A DNA stretch of 64,000 bases from Thermoplasmatota archaeon (GCA_016930995.1 JAFGFQ010000045.1:1-64000), one strand, 5' to 3'; positions 44,091 to 52,323 are shown, numbered from the stretch's first letter. Notes: a model not told the origin generated them from the letters alone. A program made the numbers and translations.

Positions 44091-44870
44091 GTGGAGGGAT
44101 TAAGCAATAAATGGATAGGCCGTATTGAAGCATTCCTCACTGAGTATTTGGATTATATTGACTGGAAGATTGATAAAAGTAAGACACTCAAATACTTTGA
44201 ATGTATCAAAGACAAATATTCTATAGCATCGTATCGAAAATGTGTGTACCAGATACGTAAATTCCTTGAATATCTTGGTATTGCATGGTCTAATAAATTG
44301 AATCCACCACCAGAACCTGAGTGTATACCAAAACATATGACTCAAGATTCCATCAAAGATGCATTATCATACTATGAAAAACATGAATACTCTAAACAGG
44401 TCAAGGCTATAATTCTCCTTGGTTGTACGTCTGGAATGAGAGCTGAGGAACTCTATCAACTTACACTAGATGATATCGATATCCGGAATCGAATTGTACG
44501 TATCAACCACAATCCTAACAATGGTCAATCGACTAAAACCAAGAGGAGTAGGGTATCTTTCTTCTCGGTAGAGACACAGGAAGCACTCTCTGAATACCTG
44601 GACTATTACAATAACCAAGATACACTCAAGGTTCTCTTCTGCCAGAGTCACCTCTCAAGGATATTTAGGGATTCTATAGTGAAGATTAAGGACTTCAGGA
44701 AATACTTCAGTCAAGAATGGGATAGGCGAGGTGGTCCTACCAGCATCAAGAAAATCCTAATGGGTCATTCCCTGAAAGGTGACGTTGATTTGATGCACTA
44801 TAATGCCCAATCTCCTGAGGATTTGAAGTTAATATACGATAAGGTCATGGGTCAAAGTAAGGTAGTATAG
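44091..44870 (+). CDS. Integrase of element 2, C-terminal catalytic part (split gene)
   Basis: 259 residues from GTG 44091; the frame is open back through the att core to 44001 (GFEPESEAPEA, then EFPPVERCQIDEYLGFRKVE), where it joins the N-terminal part at 47456. Tyrosine recombinase residues: Arg in GCTSGMRAEELYQL, Lys in GQSTKTKRSRVSFF, KDFRKYFSQEW, LMGHSLKGDVD and Tyr in MHYNAQSPEDLKLIY. It is homologous to the element 1 integrase over its whole length, with a two-residue insertion before the Tyr. Confidence 0.85.
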   Translation: MEGLSNKWIGRIEAFLTEYLDYIDWKIDKSKTLKYFECIKDKYSIASYRKCVYQIRKFLEYLGIAWSNKLNPPPEPECIPKHMTQDSIKDALSYYEKHEYSKQVKAIILLGCTSGMRAEELYQLTLDDIDIRNRIVRINHNPNNGQSTKTKRSRVSFFSVETQEALSEYLDYYNNQDTLKVLFCQSHLSRIFRDSIVKIKDFRKYFSQEWDRRGGPTSIKKILMGHSLKGDVDLMHYNAQSPEDLKLIYDKVMGQSKVV

Positions 44871-45059
44871 GGTATACATATCAGATAATACATAAGATGT
44901 TGTGTATGCTACTGTATAGGCTATAGGAGTAGTATCTTACTTATTAGAAGGAGTAATACTCTATTAATGCCTATAGGAGTAAATACCCTACAGATACGAT
45001 ACTTTACCTCCTAGAATATCGGTTGGTACTGGATATTTTACATATAACTAGGTAGAAAA

Positions 45060-45080
45060 GTTGGTATGAATGATACCAAC
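45060..45080. repeat. Inverted repeat GTTGGTAT-N5-ATACCAAC
   Basis: Perfect 8-bp arms around GAATG. A related GTTGGT/ACCAAC pair is at 45201-45221 and a half site GGTTGGTACT at 45021. Likely a binding site of an element-encoded protein. Confidence 0.55.
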
Positions 45081-45200
45081 ATTTTAGGCATTTATATAGG
45101 CGGGGGTGTAAATCTCTTATAAGGTGCATCCAGCCTTTAAACCTATCTTCAATAAATTTTAGCGAGTTCTATGTATATTGGAGGTGTACTCTATCAAAAT

Positions 45201-45221
45201 GTTGGTCTAAAGCACACCAAC
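45201..45221. repeat. Inverted repeat GTTGGT-N9-ACCAAC
   Basis: Perfect 6-bp arms with the same 21-base total length as the repeat at 45060-45080, and the same flanking A/T bases (AAAAT before, TTTTA after). Confidence 0.5.
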
Positions 45222-45336
45222 TTTTACATTAAATAATTAGATTGTTGCTGCCAATTTGACGGATGTACCTGATGTGTGGATGCTTCCACATAGTTTTAAA
45301 TATCTCAGGATTGATTATATTCATTGAGAGGAATAG

Positions 45337-46218
45337 ATGTTACTACGGAAAGGATTAGCGGTTGGAATCATTCTCCTTCTTGTTGCGATAGCGTATGCAC
45401 CAGCGATAGCACAGAATACTGAGAAACAGTCGGAATCACGAGGAGCCTGGTTGTATGTCGGTGGGAGTGGACCTGGGAATTATACTCGGATTCAGGATGC
45501 AATTAATAATGCGAGTGATGGGGATACGGTGTTTGTGTATGATGATTCATCGCCTTATATTGGGAATATCATTGTTAATAAATCAATTAATCTAATAGGT
45601 GAGAATTGTTATTCTACTATAATCTATAATAACAATCAAAGTATACTAATAGAAATATTTAATGACAATGTGACGATAACTGGATTTACTCTTCAAAATC
45701 TTCATAGATATGGTATTTATATTCATTTTGTTGATAATATCGTTATAAGTCACAATAGAATAATTGACGACCATTCGATTCTTATTCAATCGCATGGGTC
45801 GAATATAAAAATTTTTAGTAATGAATTCACTTCATTATATGATACTGCCCTCGTGATTTGGGATGGTGATAACGTTGAGATATTTAGAAACAATTTTACA
45901 GAATGTAGTGACCTTTTTTGGTTATCTTTCACACCGTATGCTCGAGTGTATGAGAATAATTTTCTTTCTTATAAAGGTGCATACATGCTTTGGGACGCAT
46001 CTTTATCTGATGTTTTATCTCCTTCTAAAAAGATATGGTTTTATCATAATTATTGGTTTCGACCACGATTGCTTCCAAAACCAATTATTAGTAGTGTAAT
46101 TATATGGTTTTCATTAATTTCAAATTTTCTTGAAATGCCAGTTTACCTAATTATCCCTTGGATATTGTTTGACTGGCATCCAGCACAAGAACCCTATGAT
46201 ATCTCTGGGATAAGTTGA
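45337..46218 (+). CDS. Secreted NosD-like beta-helix protein (element 2 cargo)
   Basis: 293 residues. Signal peptide KGLAVGIILLLVAIAYAPAI, then WLYVGGSGPGNYTRIQDAIN and DGDTVFVYDDSSPYIGNIIV, typical of archaeal beta-helix proteins, and rungs to about residue 220. The C-terminal 60 residues contain a hydrophobic stretch (IISSVIIWFSLISNFLEMPV) where others of the group end in a helix anchor. GAGAGGA precedes the ATG. Short for the group, possibly truncated. Confidence 0.75.
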   Translation: MLLRKGLAVGIILLLVAIAYAPAIAQNTEKQSESRGAWLYVGGSGPGNYTRIQDAINNASDGDTVFVYDDSSPYIGNIIVNKSINLIGENCYSTIIYNNNQSILIEIFNDNVTITGFTLQNLHRYGIYIHFVDNIVISHNRIIDDHSILIQSHGSNIKIFSNEFTSLYDTALVIWDGDNVEIFRNNFTECSDLFWLSFTPYARVYENNFLSYKGAYMLWDASLSDVLSPSKKIWFYHNYWFRPRLLPKPIISSVIIWFSLISNFLEMPVYLIIPWILFDWHPAQEPYDISGIS

Positions 46219-46376
46219 AAAGACACTATCTGAAATGATGTCTGAGGAATGTTGAGATACTATAACCAGACGTATAATTCTTATAACGGACTTAAATGGA
46301 TACAAAACTGAGTTCCTATCTGGAGATGGTGTTTTTAAAAAGGTAACGAATACGTGAAATATACCAGTTTTATAGG

Positions 46377-47228
46377 ATGATAATGGATTCTAGGTTTAAT
46401 ATGTTCGAAGAGATGATTGAGCACATTATTCCACATTTAAGACGTGATATTCAAGTTTATTTTGATGTTAATCCAGGGATTGATAACTACAATAATAGAC
46501 GTGGTGAAGTTGGTGAACGATTCATTGGAAGGACTATGAAATATGTTCTAATGGAGTATGGTTTTACATGGGGAGAAGGACCTTGTGGTTTCACGATAAC
46601 ATCGCACTATCCAAGATTAGGAGCCAATGAAATTGATTTTAGAGTTGATATCTTTGATTCTGAAGGTAGAACACAAATATTCTATATCGAAGTAAAGAAC
46701 TATTCAGACACTCATGATATGACTCCTGCGAGATTCCGTAGAAATATATTAAATAAATTCACTGAAAATGACCCGCACCACGAAGGAATGTGGATGGTTA
46801 CTCTTAATCATAGACATATCGAACAAATAGAGGATTTATGTAATGCTCATCATATTGAGATTATACCTCTTGATGTGATACTAACCACTACAACAACTCA
46901 GACTATTCCACCTACGGTTGAAGAATTTACCAGAGCAATAAGAGCATTCTTTATACGATTTATGGAAATAATCCAAGGTCATTTAGAAGATTTCCATTGT
47001 CGAAAACCTGACCCACTAGATTTAAGGGATTTTGTTCGAAGAAGGTATTTCATTCAAAAAGGTGTTCCATACTTAGATTTCTGTTCTCGATTTGGTTTAG
47101 ACCCAGAGGAGTATAGAGGGAATTATGATAAACTTGTGGCAGACATGAGGAAAGAGGGACTTATTCCTCGCCCTGATGGTAGGACTAAGGCAGGAAGGGC
47201 TCTTAGGGGGAAGATGAAGGAGTTATAG
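46377..47228 (+). CDS. PD-(D/E)XK nuclease-like protein (element 2 cargo)
   Basis: 283 residues. RRGEVGERFIGRTMKYVLME (conserved Glu), GANEIDFRVDIFDSEG (Asp) and QIFYIEVKNYSDTHD (E-x-K) form the PD-(D/E)XK active-site pattern at about residues 37-120. The C-terminal part (about 195-280) is helical with YFIQKGVPYLDFCSRFGL and ends basic (GRTKAGRALRGKMKEL), perhaps DNA-binding. Candidate roles are a restriction-like defence nuclease, or a DNA-processing enzyme of the element; no methyltransferase accompanies it. Confidence 0.68.
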   Translation: MIMDSRFNMFEEMIEHIIPHLRRDIQVYFDVNPGIDNYNNRRGEVGERFIGRTMKYVLMEYGFTWGEGPCGFTITSHYPRLGANEIDFRVDIFDSEGRTQIFYIEVKNYSDTHDMTPARFRRNILNKFTENDPHHEGMWMVTLNHRHIEQIEDLCNAHHIEIIPLDVILTTTTTQTIPPTVEEFTRAIRAFFIRFMEIIQGHLEDFHCRKPDPLDLRDFVRRRYFIQKGVPYLDFCSRFGLDPEEYRGNYDKLVADMRKEGLIPRPDGRTKAGRALRGKMKEL

Positions 47229-47455
47229 GTGGGGGCAGGGTAGGTATAGTATATAGGTAAGAAGAAGAGATAGCATACAAGGACACTACTGTATAGGTAT
47301 ATGGGTTGATATCTTACCTTTAGGATACCGTTACTAGATGTATACGGCACTAAGTTGTGTTTCTAGGTGTCTTTTTAATTAAGAATAGGATATGCTATCT
47401 ATAGAACTATGTAGGATGGATATACGAAGCTATTTATGTTTTTGAATGCGTATTC

Positions 47456-47788
47456 ATGCGCATGAGCAAGAAACCTTTAAATCTTCTAATTGAGGCTAGT
47501 TTGATAAGTCGAGCAAAGAGCCATGGTTTAATCCTTAGTAGGTTCTTAGAGAACAAACTCCAGGAGTATTTCTCATTTATAGATGTTGTGAGTAAGTCTA
47601 GTATACAGCATCATAGGAGGGTAGCGGACCTGTCGGGATTTGAACCCGAGTCAGAGGCTCCGGAGGCCTCTGTGATATCCAAGCTACACTACAGGCCCAA
47701 GACAACCTGGCTAATCCGCAGAAGAATTAATAGATTTCGCCTCCAACAATATCGTTTATCATCCACAGAATACAACACGTATCAATAA
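47456..47788 (+). CDS. Integrase of element 2, N-terminal part (split gene; frame runs on through the tRNA)
   Basis: Only codons up to 47667 belong to the integrase: SKKPLNLLIEASLISRAKSH and GLILSRFLENKLQEYFSF (ribbon-helix-helix-like, homologous to the element 1 N part), then att read as DLSGFEPESEAPEA. Beyond 47667 the frame crosses the antisense of tRNA-Arg and ends at 47788 by chance. Joined at att to the part at 44091 it restores one integrase. An inverted pair AGGAGGG (47615-47621) and CCCTCCT (44042-44048) would flank the att core after excision. Confidence 0.78.
   Translation: MRMSKKPLNLLIEASLISRAKSHGLILSRFLENKLQEYFSFIDVVSKSSIQHHRRVADLSGFEPESEAPEASVISKLHYRPKTTWLIRRRINRFRLQQYRLSSTEYNTYQ
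47623..47667 (-). repeat. att copy 3 inside the intact tRNA-Arg gene
   Basis: 45 bases identical to copy 2 at 43991-44035. The block runs from the anticodon loop of the tRNA to 2 bases past its discriminator, so integration leaves the tRNA complete. Confidence 0.88.
47625..47698 (-). tRNA. tRNA-Arg (anticodon CCG) with a G3-U70 pair
   Basis: Full cloverleaf on the minus strand: acceptor GGGCCTG/CAGGTCC, anticodon stem GAGGC/GCCTC with loop CTCCGGA (anticodon CCG, codon CGG), T stem TCGGG/CCCGA with loop TTCAAAT, discriminator G; CCA is not encoded. The third acceptor pair is G3-U70 because the element-derived 3' half has T at 70; the host remnant at 38503 has C. It lies downstream of the S27ae gene on the same strand and is the integration site of both elements. 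Confidence 0.92.
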
Positions 47789-47837
47789 AAAACGATGATG
47801 CAGATTGAGTTTATAAATAAGGAAAAAAAAGAAAAAA

Positions 47838-48017
47838 TTACGCCTTCGGTTGTTCGTTTTCCTGCTTTTTTACCTTAAACTCCGTGTACCCGCACTTTCC
47901 GCAGCTTACACGATCCTTATGGTCAGCAAGGAATACCCCATCACCGCATTTCGGACAACTTTTTCGTTGCCGAACGACCTTATCGCCTTCCACCTTGAAT
48001 ACTTCTCTTTTTTCCAT
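47838..48017 (-). CDS. rps27ae: Ribosomal protein S27ae
   Basis: 59 residues, [19 protein letters not shown] followed by a zinc ribbon with CPKCG (21-25) and CGKCG (39-43), spacing as in archaeal S27ae. It starts 3 bases after the S24e stop and ends the rpo7-spt4-DUF359-S24e-S27ae operon. S27ae sits on the small-subunit beak. Confidence 0.93.
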   Translation of the reverse strand: MEKREVFKVEGDKVVRQRKSCPKCGDGVFLADHKDRVSCGKCGYTEFKVKKQENEQPKA

Positions 48018-48020
48018 GAT

Positions 48021-48398
48021 TTATTCCTTCTTTGCTTCTGCTTTCTGAGGTTTTTCCTTCGGTGCTTCTTTCTTTTCTTCTCCTTCTTTTGCAGCTTCCT
48101 TCTTTTTCTTCTTCTTCGTGCCAAGCCCATTGCGCTTTAATATAGGGTCTGCTTCAGCAGCCTTCGCATCTTCGATGGACTTGTAAATCTTGGCGTACCC
48201 GATTGTTTTTCGTGTTCCAAAAGAGGATCGCATGTAATTAACCATGACTGTTTCTTTCTTTGCATTAAGCTTCTCAGCAAGTTCACTGCGAATCAATTCA
48301 CGTTTCGGCGTGCCTTCCCCCTCATGACTGATTACAAAACGTACCTCGATTCTTCCAAGCAGAAGGTTATCATTCTTCGATTGAATCTCAATTTCCAT
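48021..48398 (-). CDS. rps24e: Ribosomal protein S24e
   Basis: 125 residues: MEIEIQSKNDNLLLGRIEVR, TPKRELIRSELAEKLNAKK and SSFGTRKTIGYAKIYKSIED are S24e motifs. The last 30 residues are a Lys/Glu/Ala-rich tail longer than usual. It lies between the DUF359 kinase gene (6 bases) and S27ae (3 bases). Confidence 0.95.
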   Translation of the reverse strand: MEIEIQSKNDNLLLGRIEVRFVISHEGEGTPKRELIRSELAEKLNAKKETVMVNYMRSSFGTRKTIGYAKIYKSIEDAKAAEADPILKRNGLGTKKKKKKEAAKEGEEKKEAPKEKPQKAEAKKE

Positions 48399-48404
48399 AG
48401 GCCA

Positions 48405-48905
48405 TCACATTCTATCCAATACTTCTTTTACTTTCTGTTTATGAGCGGTGGTTGATTTTACGACCACGACCCCCTTATTCGGCAATCCATATATTACTGT
48501 TACGCCTCGAGGGGCTAGGTAGATAGCAGCAAGTGAAGCAAGGTCTTCCTCACCGTCCACCTCAATGCACATTGGTTTCTTTTCCAGGTTTTGAAACGCA
48601 GTCTGAATCGCATCCCAGAGCTCATCAGTAATTGTCCCTGGAGGGTTCTGTATCTTCAGATGTACTGCCTGAAAACCCTGGATGAAGGTTCTCATCTCTG
48701 ATGGATACGGTTTTCTTTCTAGGAGGAAATCCACAACACATAGCACTGGGGTGAACCCATGCGTTAAAACGGTATACGTCACTTTATCTCCTATAGTGAC
48801 AATATATTTCTCTTTTTTTAAAAGCGTCAGAAGCCTTGGCTCATCCACTAACAATCCGATATGCCCTTTCAGTGTTTCCTTGAGATCATCAGGTAACACA
48901 TACAT
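48405..48905 (-). CDS. GTP-dependent dephospho-CoA kinase (DUF359)
   Basis: 166 residues of the archaeal DUF359 family, whose characterised member phosphorylates dephospho-CoA with GTP as the last step of CoA synthesis. Motifs: VLPDDLKETLKGHIGLLVDE, YIVTIGDKVTYTVLTHGFTP (GD near the nucleotide site), NPPGTITDELWDAI and EVDGEEDLASLAAIYLAPRG. Two bases separate it from spt4. This position beside spt4 and S24e is usual in many Archaea. Confidence 0.9.
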   Translation of the reverse strand: MYVLPDDLKETLKGHIGLLVDEPRLLTLLKKEKYIVTIGDKVTYTVLTHGFTPVLCVVDFLLERKPYPSEMRTFIQGFQAVHLKIQNPPGTITDELWDAIQTAFQNLEKKPMCIEVDGEEDLASLAAIYLAPRGVTVIYGLPNKGVVVVKSTTAHKQKVKEVLDRM

Positions 48906-48907
48906 TC

Positions 48908-49093
48908 TTAACTAACCTTCAAGGCATATTTTCCAGGTTTCGTGATTTTCATTTTCTTGGCTATTTGAGAATGTTCAGGGTCACGGACTATCACATACCC
49001 GCGCCATCGGGCAACGGTTTGATCAGAACAATTCGGGCACCGGTCTTTCTCGGTTAAGAAATGGCAGGATTTGCAAGCATTTAAACTTTTCAT
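48908..49093 (-). CDS. spt4: Transcription elongation factor Spt4
   Basis: 61 residues with a zinc ribbon: CKSCHFL (8-14) and CPNCSD (19-24), then WRGYVIVRDPEHSQIAKKM and KPGKYALKVS at the end. Partner of Spt5 in RNA polymerase processivity. It overlaps the rpo7 stop by 4 bases (ATGA). Confidence 0.93.
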   Translation of the reverse strand: MKSLNACKSCHFLTEKDRCPNCSDQTVARWRGYVIVRDPEHSQIAKKMKITKPGKYALKVS

Positions 49094-49701
49094 TTCTTCT
49101 CCCTTCGTTCATCCCGTTTTTCCTTTTTTTCTTCCCGTTTCTTTTCGCTTTTCTTATCCTCTTTGGGTTCTGTGAGCCACTCGTGAGTCCCCAGGGCAGG
49201 TTGTCGCATGGTAAGGCCAATTTTGCTTTCCCGTGCAGAAAGTTCATTTAAACTCACGGCAACGATACGAGCACGCAGTGAGTCACCAACTTTAAGAATG
49301 CGTTTTGTCTCTTTTCCCTGGATCCGTCCGCTTTCCGAATCGACATCGACATAATCGTTCATTATTTGACTCATATGCAACAAGGCATCAAGAGGGCCGA
49401 TATGGCAAAACGCACCAAACTCCACGATTTCGCAGACAATACCATCGATAAGTTCCTGTAAAATCGGGTTAAAGGTGAGTGCTTCAAATTCAACTTTCTG
49501 GTACATCCCCCCATCACCGTGGATTACGATGCCGTCCCCAAGAGGAGTAATGTTATCAACAACGACGATCAATCCATGGTTCCTCCTGATGGTTCCCTCA
49601 AAAGTCTTCTGAACAATGTCTTTTACCGCTTCATTTAAATCTTCACCGAACCGCTCAGGAGGTACACGAACCGTATCATTTATTTTTGCTAAGGCGTACA
49701 T
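49090..49701 (-). CDS. rpo7: DNA-directed RNA polymerase subunit Rpo7 (RpoE')
   Basis: 203 residues. The N-terminal tip domain (MYALAKINDTVRVPPERFGE, GLIVVVDNITPLGDGIVIHG, YQKVEFEALTFNPILQE) and S1-like OB domain (GIVCEIVEFGAFCHIGPLDA, GKETKRILKVGDSLRARIVA) match Rpo7. A Lys/Glu/Arg-rich tail of about 25 residues follows. It forms the stalk of RNA polymerase with Rpo4. It is the first gene of the minus-strand operon and divergent from S6e. Confidence 0.95.
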   Translation of the reverse strand: MYALAKINDTVRVPPERFGEDLNEAVKDIVQKTFEGTIRRNHGLIVVVDNITPLGDGIVIHGDGGMYQKVEFEALTFNPILQELIDGIVCEIVEFGAFCHIGPLDALLHMSQIMNDYVDVDSESGRIQGKETKRILKVGDSLRARIVAVSLNELSARESKIGLTMRQPALGTHEWLTEPKEDKKSEKKREEKKEKRDERREKK

Positions 49702-49848
49702 TCTCTCACGTTCTTATCCATGACTAAAGTTCGAACTGGAATGGTCTTATCCCTTAAATTCTTTTTGAGTGTCATAAGATAACAAAAAAGAGGTTTAATC
49801 CCTTCGTAAAACCAAGATGTAGGAAGGAAAAACGTTACTAAGGAGAAG

Positions 49849-49858
49849 ATTTATAAAA
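49849..49858 (+). promoter_or_regulatory. TATA box for the S6e-aIF2 gamma operon
   Basis: ATTTATAAAA preceded by a purine-rich stretch (AGGAGAAG) suited to TFB binding; the expected transcription start is near 49880 and a ribosome-binding site AAGGAG precedes ATG 49935. Confidence 0.6.
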
Positions 49859-49934
49859 CACCCACCATTCCCCTTCTTGTACTACTGCGTTGCAATACGC
49901 CTCCAAATAAGAAGAATTGTAAGGAGAAGGAATC

Positions 49935-50372
49935 ATGGTAGAATTCAAAGTCGTTGTGAACGATATACAAACTGGAAAATCATATAACATTCCTGTGAGC
50001 GGACATCACGCAAACTCTTTAATTGGTAAAAAAATCAACGACGAAGTTGATGGCATCTTTGTCTCACTACCCGGGTATAAGCTCAAGATCACCGGGGGGA
50101 CTGATAAAGATGGGTTCCCTATGAGATATGATGTCCCTGGATCAACTCGAAGACGATTACTTCTCAGTCGCGGTCTTGGTTTTAAACCCAAAGAACACGG
50201 AAAAAGAAAAAAGAAATCAATCCGTGGGAACACCATTAACCAAGAAATCGTCCAGGTAAATATGAAGGTCCTCAAACCAGGTGCTAAACCAATTGAAGAA
50301 ATCATAAAAGGAGAAGGGAAACCCGAGGTTAAGGAAGCATCCTTGCCAAAGGAAAAGAAAGAGGACCAATAA
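49935..50372 (+). CDS. rps6e: Ribosomal protein S6e
   Basis: 145 residues: [60 protein letters not shown] and [12 protein letters not shown] are S6e core motifs. The C-terminal extension past residue 105 is charged. Its stop overlaps the aIF2 gamma start by one base (TAATG). Confidence 0.95.
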   Translation: MVEFKVVVNDIQTGKSYNIPVSGHHANSLIGKKINDEVDGIFVSLPGYKLKITGGTDKDGFPMRYDVPGSTRRRLLLSRGLGFKPKEHGKRKKKSIRGNTINQEIVQVNMKVLKPGAKPIEEIIKGEGKPEVKEASLPKEKKEDQ

Positions 50373-51616
50373 TGAGTTTTCCGAAACCTCCTGAGGTCAA
50401 CATAGGAATGATCGGTCATGTCGATCATGGGAAAACGACGCTTACTCAACGACTTACCGGAAAATGGACCGATGAGCATTCTGAGGAGTTGAAACGTGGT
50501 ATATCCATCCGATTAGGATACGCGGATGCAGCTTTTTATAAATGTTCAACTTGTGATGACCCCTCCTGTTATACAACCCAGAAAATCTGTCCGAATTGTA
50601 AAGGAAAAACCGAGTTACTTCGTGTGGTATCATTTGTTGATGCACCTGGGCATGAGACCCTTATGGCCACCATGCTTTCTGGTGCTGCTATAATGGATGG
50701 TGCTATCCTCGTCATTGCAGCAAACGAGGTCTGCCCACAACCGCAAACACGAGAGCATCTCATGGCTTTGGAAATCATCGGTGCGAAGCGGATTATAATT
50801 GTGCAGAATAAAATTGACCTCGTCTCTGAGGAAGACGCACAGAAGAACTATCAGCAAATCGTCAAGTTCGTCAAAGGCACCTGTGCGGAAAACGCTCCGA
50901 TTATCCCGGTGAGCGCTCATCATGATATCAACATCGATGTGTTAATTAGGACAATGCAGGAGGCGATTCCTACACCCAAGAGAGACATGGAAAAACCACC
51001 ACTGATGTATGTCGCGCGCAGTTTCGATGTCAATAAACCAGGAACGAAGCTAAGTGAATTAAAAGGCGGTGTGGTGGGAGGATCACTCTTGCAGGGGACA
51101 ATCAAAAAAGGAGAAAAAATCGAGATTGCACCAGGACGGAAACGAGAGGTGGAAGGGAAAACTGTTCTTGAACCAATCCTTACGATAGCACATACGCTTA
51201 TGACCGGAGGCACGATAACAGATATGGCTCTCCCCGGTGGACTGATTGCCATTGGTACGGAACTTGATCCTACAATTGTGAAATCAGATTCTCTTGCGGG
51301 AAAACTTGTCGGACGACCCGGGCAGCTACCCCCTGTCCTTGATGCTTTTGATTTGTCCATGTGTCTGTTGAAACGGGCGGTTGGGACGATCGATGAGAAG
51401 AACGTTGATCCGTTAAAGACCAACGAACCGTTGATGTTGACGGTTGGAACTGCGACCACGGTTGGGATTATCAGTGAGCTTCGACCAGAATGGATTCGGG
51501 TGAAACTCAAATTACCCGTCTGTGCTGATCACGGACAACGTATCGCAGTAAGCAGACGCATCGAGGGGAAATGGCATTTGATAGGGTATGGGGAGATAAA
51601 ATCCGCAAAACAGTGA
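50372..51616 (+). CDS. Translation initiation factor aIF2 subunit gamma
   Basis: 414 residues. GTPase motifs: [10 protein letters not shown] (G1), RGISIRLG (switch 1), DAPGHETL (G3), QNKIDLV (G4) and PVSAHH (G5). A zinc knuckle [19 protein letters not shown] (about 50-68) is typical of aIF2 gamma. Domains 2 and 3 follow. The factor delivers initiator tRNA to the small subunit. The next gene overlaps its 3' end. Confidence 0.96.
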   Translation: MSFPKPPEVNIGMIGHVDHGKTTLTQRLTGKWTDEHSEELKRGISIRLGYADAAFYKCSTCDDPSCYTTQKICPNCKGKTELLRVVSFVDAPGHETLMATMLSGAAIMDGAILVIAANEVCPQPQTREHLMALEIIGAKRIIIVQNKIDLVSEEDAQKNYQQIVKFVKGTCAENAPIIPVSAHHDINIDVLIRTMQEAIPTPKRDMEKPPLMYVARSFDVNKPGTKLSELKGGVVGGSLLQGTIKKGEKIEIAPGRKREVEGKTVLEPILTIAHTLMTGGTITDMALPGGLIAIGTELDPTIVKSDSLAGKLVGRPGQLPPVLDAFDLSMCLLKRAVGTIDEKNVDPLKTNEPLMLTVGTATTVGIISELRPEWIRVKLKLPVCADHGQRIAVSRRIEGKWHLIGYGEIKSAKQ

Positions 51617-51978
51617 TCCTTGATACAAGCGCTCTTCTGATGTTTTTTGAATTTTCCCTTGACTGGGAAACAGAACTGTATCGCCTCTTAGGGGCCTATC
51701 GACTCGTCATTCCCACCGCAGTTATTCACGAACTTGAGATTCTTGTAACGCATCGGCGTGGTCAAAAAAAGGCGGCTGCTGCATTAAAACTCATCGAAAA
51801 GTATGATCGAATCGACGATGATGAGAACGGTTCTGCTGATGAAGCGCTAATAAAAATCGCGGAAAAAACCAAGGGTATTGTCGTTACCAACGATACGAGA
51901 TTACGACAGCGGTTGCGGAAGCTTGGTTATCCCGTTGTTTTTTTACGTGGGAAGAAGAAATTATCGCTAGACGAATAA
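51571..51978 (+). CDS. PIN-domain nuclease, Fcf1/Utp23-like
   Basis: 135 residues if ATG 51571 is used, which overlaps aIF2 gamma by 46 bases; GTG 51613, overlapping the stop by GTGA, is an alternative that begins just before [12 protein letters not shown]. Acidic PIN residues: D in ILDTSALL, E in IHELEILV, D in [13 protein letters not shown] and D in [11 protein letters not shown]. The family processes pre-rRNA (Fcf1) or other RNAs; the link to S6e and aIF2 gamma is common in Archaea and favours an rRNA role over a toxin. Confidence 0.85.
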   Translation: MAFDRVWGDKIRKTVILDTSALLMFFEFSLDWETELYRLLGAYRLVIPTAVIHELEILVTHRRGQKKAAAALKLIEKYDRIDDDENGSADEALIKIAEKTKGIVVTNDTRLRQRLRKLGYPVVFLRGKKKLSLDE

Positions 51979-52000
51979 AAAATACCAGTAAGAAAGAGTT

Positions 52001-52008
52001 TTTATAAA
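52001..52008 (+). promoter_or_regulatory. TATA box for tRNA-Met
   Basis: TTTATAAA 26-33 bases ahead of the tRNA 5' end at 52034. Confidence 0.55.
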
Positions 52009-52033
52009 CCATCCTTATTCTGCATGCTGTCAC

Positions 52034-52151
52034 GTCGGGGTGGCTCAGCTTGGTCAGAGCGCCTGACTCATAAGCTCAGCTCAAAGGTTCGTTTGAAGCG
52101 TGGTTGCGCTAAGATATCAGGAGGCCGCGGGTTCAACTCCCGCCCCCGACA
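52034..52151 (+). tRNA. Elongator tRNA-Met (CAT) with an intron
   Basis: Acceptor GTCGGGG/CCCCGAC, D stem GCTC/GAGC, anticodon stem CCTGA/TCAGG with anticodon CAT at 52069-52071, T stem GCGGG/CCCGC, discriminator A at 52151. A G1-C72 pair and a match to archaeal elongator tRNA-Met rule out initiator tRNA. A 43-base intron interrupts it at the canonical 37/38 site (52073-52115), to be cut by the splicing endonuclease. A direct repeat of its 3' end occurs at 53262. Confidence 0.92.
52073..52115 (+). other. tRNA-Met intron
   Basis: 43 bases between positions 37 and 38 of the tRNA. Exact borders may shift by a base because AAG/AGC bases repeat; a bulge-helix-bulge fold between AGCTC and the GCTAAGAT side is plausible. 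Confidence 0.75.
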
Positions 52152-52174
52152 CCTTATTTATATACTCAACAGGA
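52140..52174 (+). repeat. Direct repeat A (tRNA-Met 3' end and downstream)
   Basis: 35 bases identical to 53262-53296, covering the last 12 bases of tRNA-Met and 23 bases beyond, including a TTTATATA box. Confidence 0.9.
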
Positions 52175-52323
52175 GAAATAACGCTTTTTTGCAACCTCAT
52201 CCATGGTCACGAAAAGGAGCCGGAAGCCGGATTTCTCCATTTCTTCCCTTACGAATCAGTTCGTTCCAGTGCGAAGCCGAACAAGCAAATACTCCGAACG
52301 AATCAAACCACATCCCCAGCATC

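Larger units (their letters stand above)
44871..45336. other. Noncoding control region of element 2
   Basis: 466 bases without a gene. The left half has repeated TATAGGAGTA boxes (about 44929 and 44981) and related CCTACAGATAC/TTACCTCCTA segments; the middle has GTTGGT...ACCAAC inverted repeats annotated separately; the right end holds GAGAGGA for the gene at 45337. The density of repeats fits an operator cluster or replication origin. Confidence 0.4.
43991..47667. mobile_element. Integrated element 2 (3,632 bp period, SSV-type split integrase)
   Basis: Bounded by att copies 2 and 3. The left end holds the C-terminal integrase part and the right end the N-terminal part (47456); both are open in the frame GFEPESEAPEA across att. 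Cargo: a secreted beta-helix protein and a PD-(D/E)XK nuclease-like protein. A 466-base noncoding region with inverted repeats may be a control or replication region. No replication protein is recognised. Confidence 0.82.

Noticed and set aside
47668..47788. C-terminal part of the frame 47456-47788 as protein
   Set aside because: It is the antisense of tRNA-Arg and of its flank; integrase homology ends at the att core.
51571..51978. PIN protein as VapC toxin
   Set aside because: There is no antitoxin gene next to it, and overlap with aIF2 gamma in a translation operon favours an RNA-processing role.
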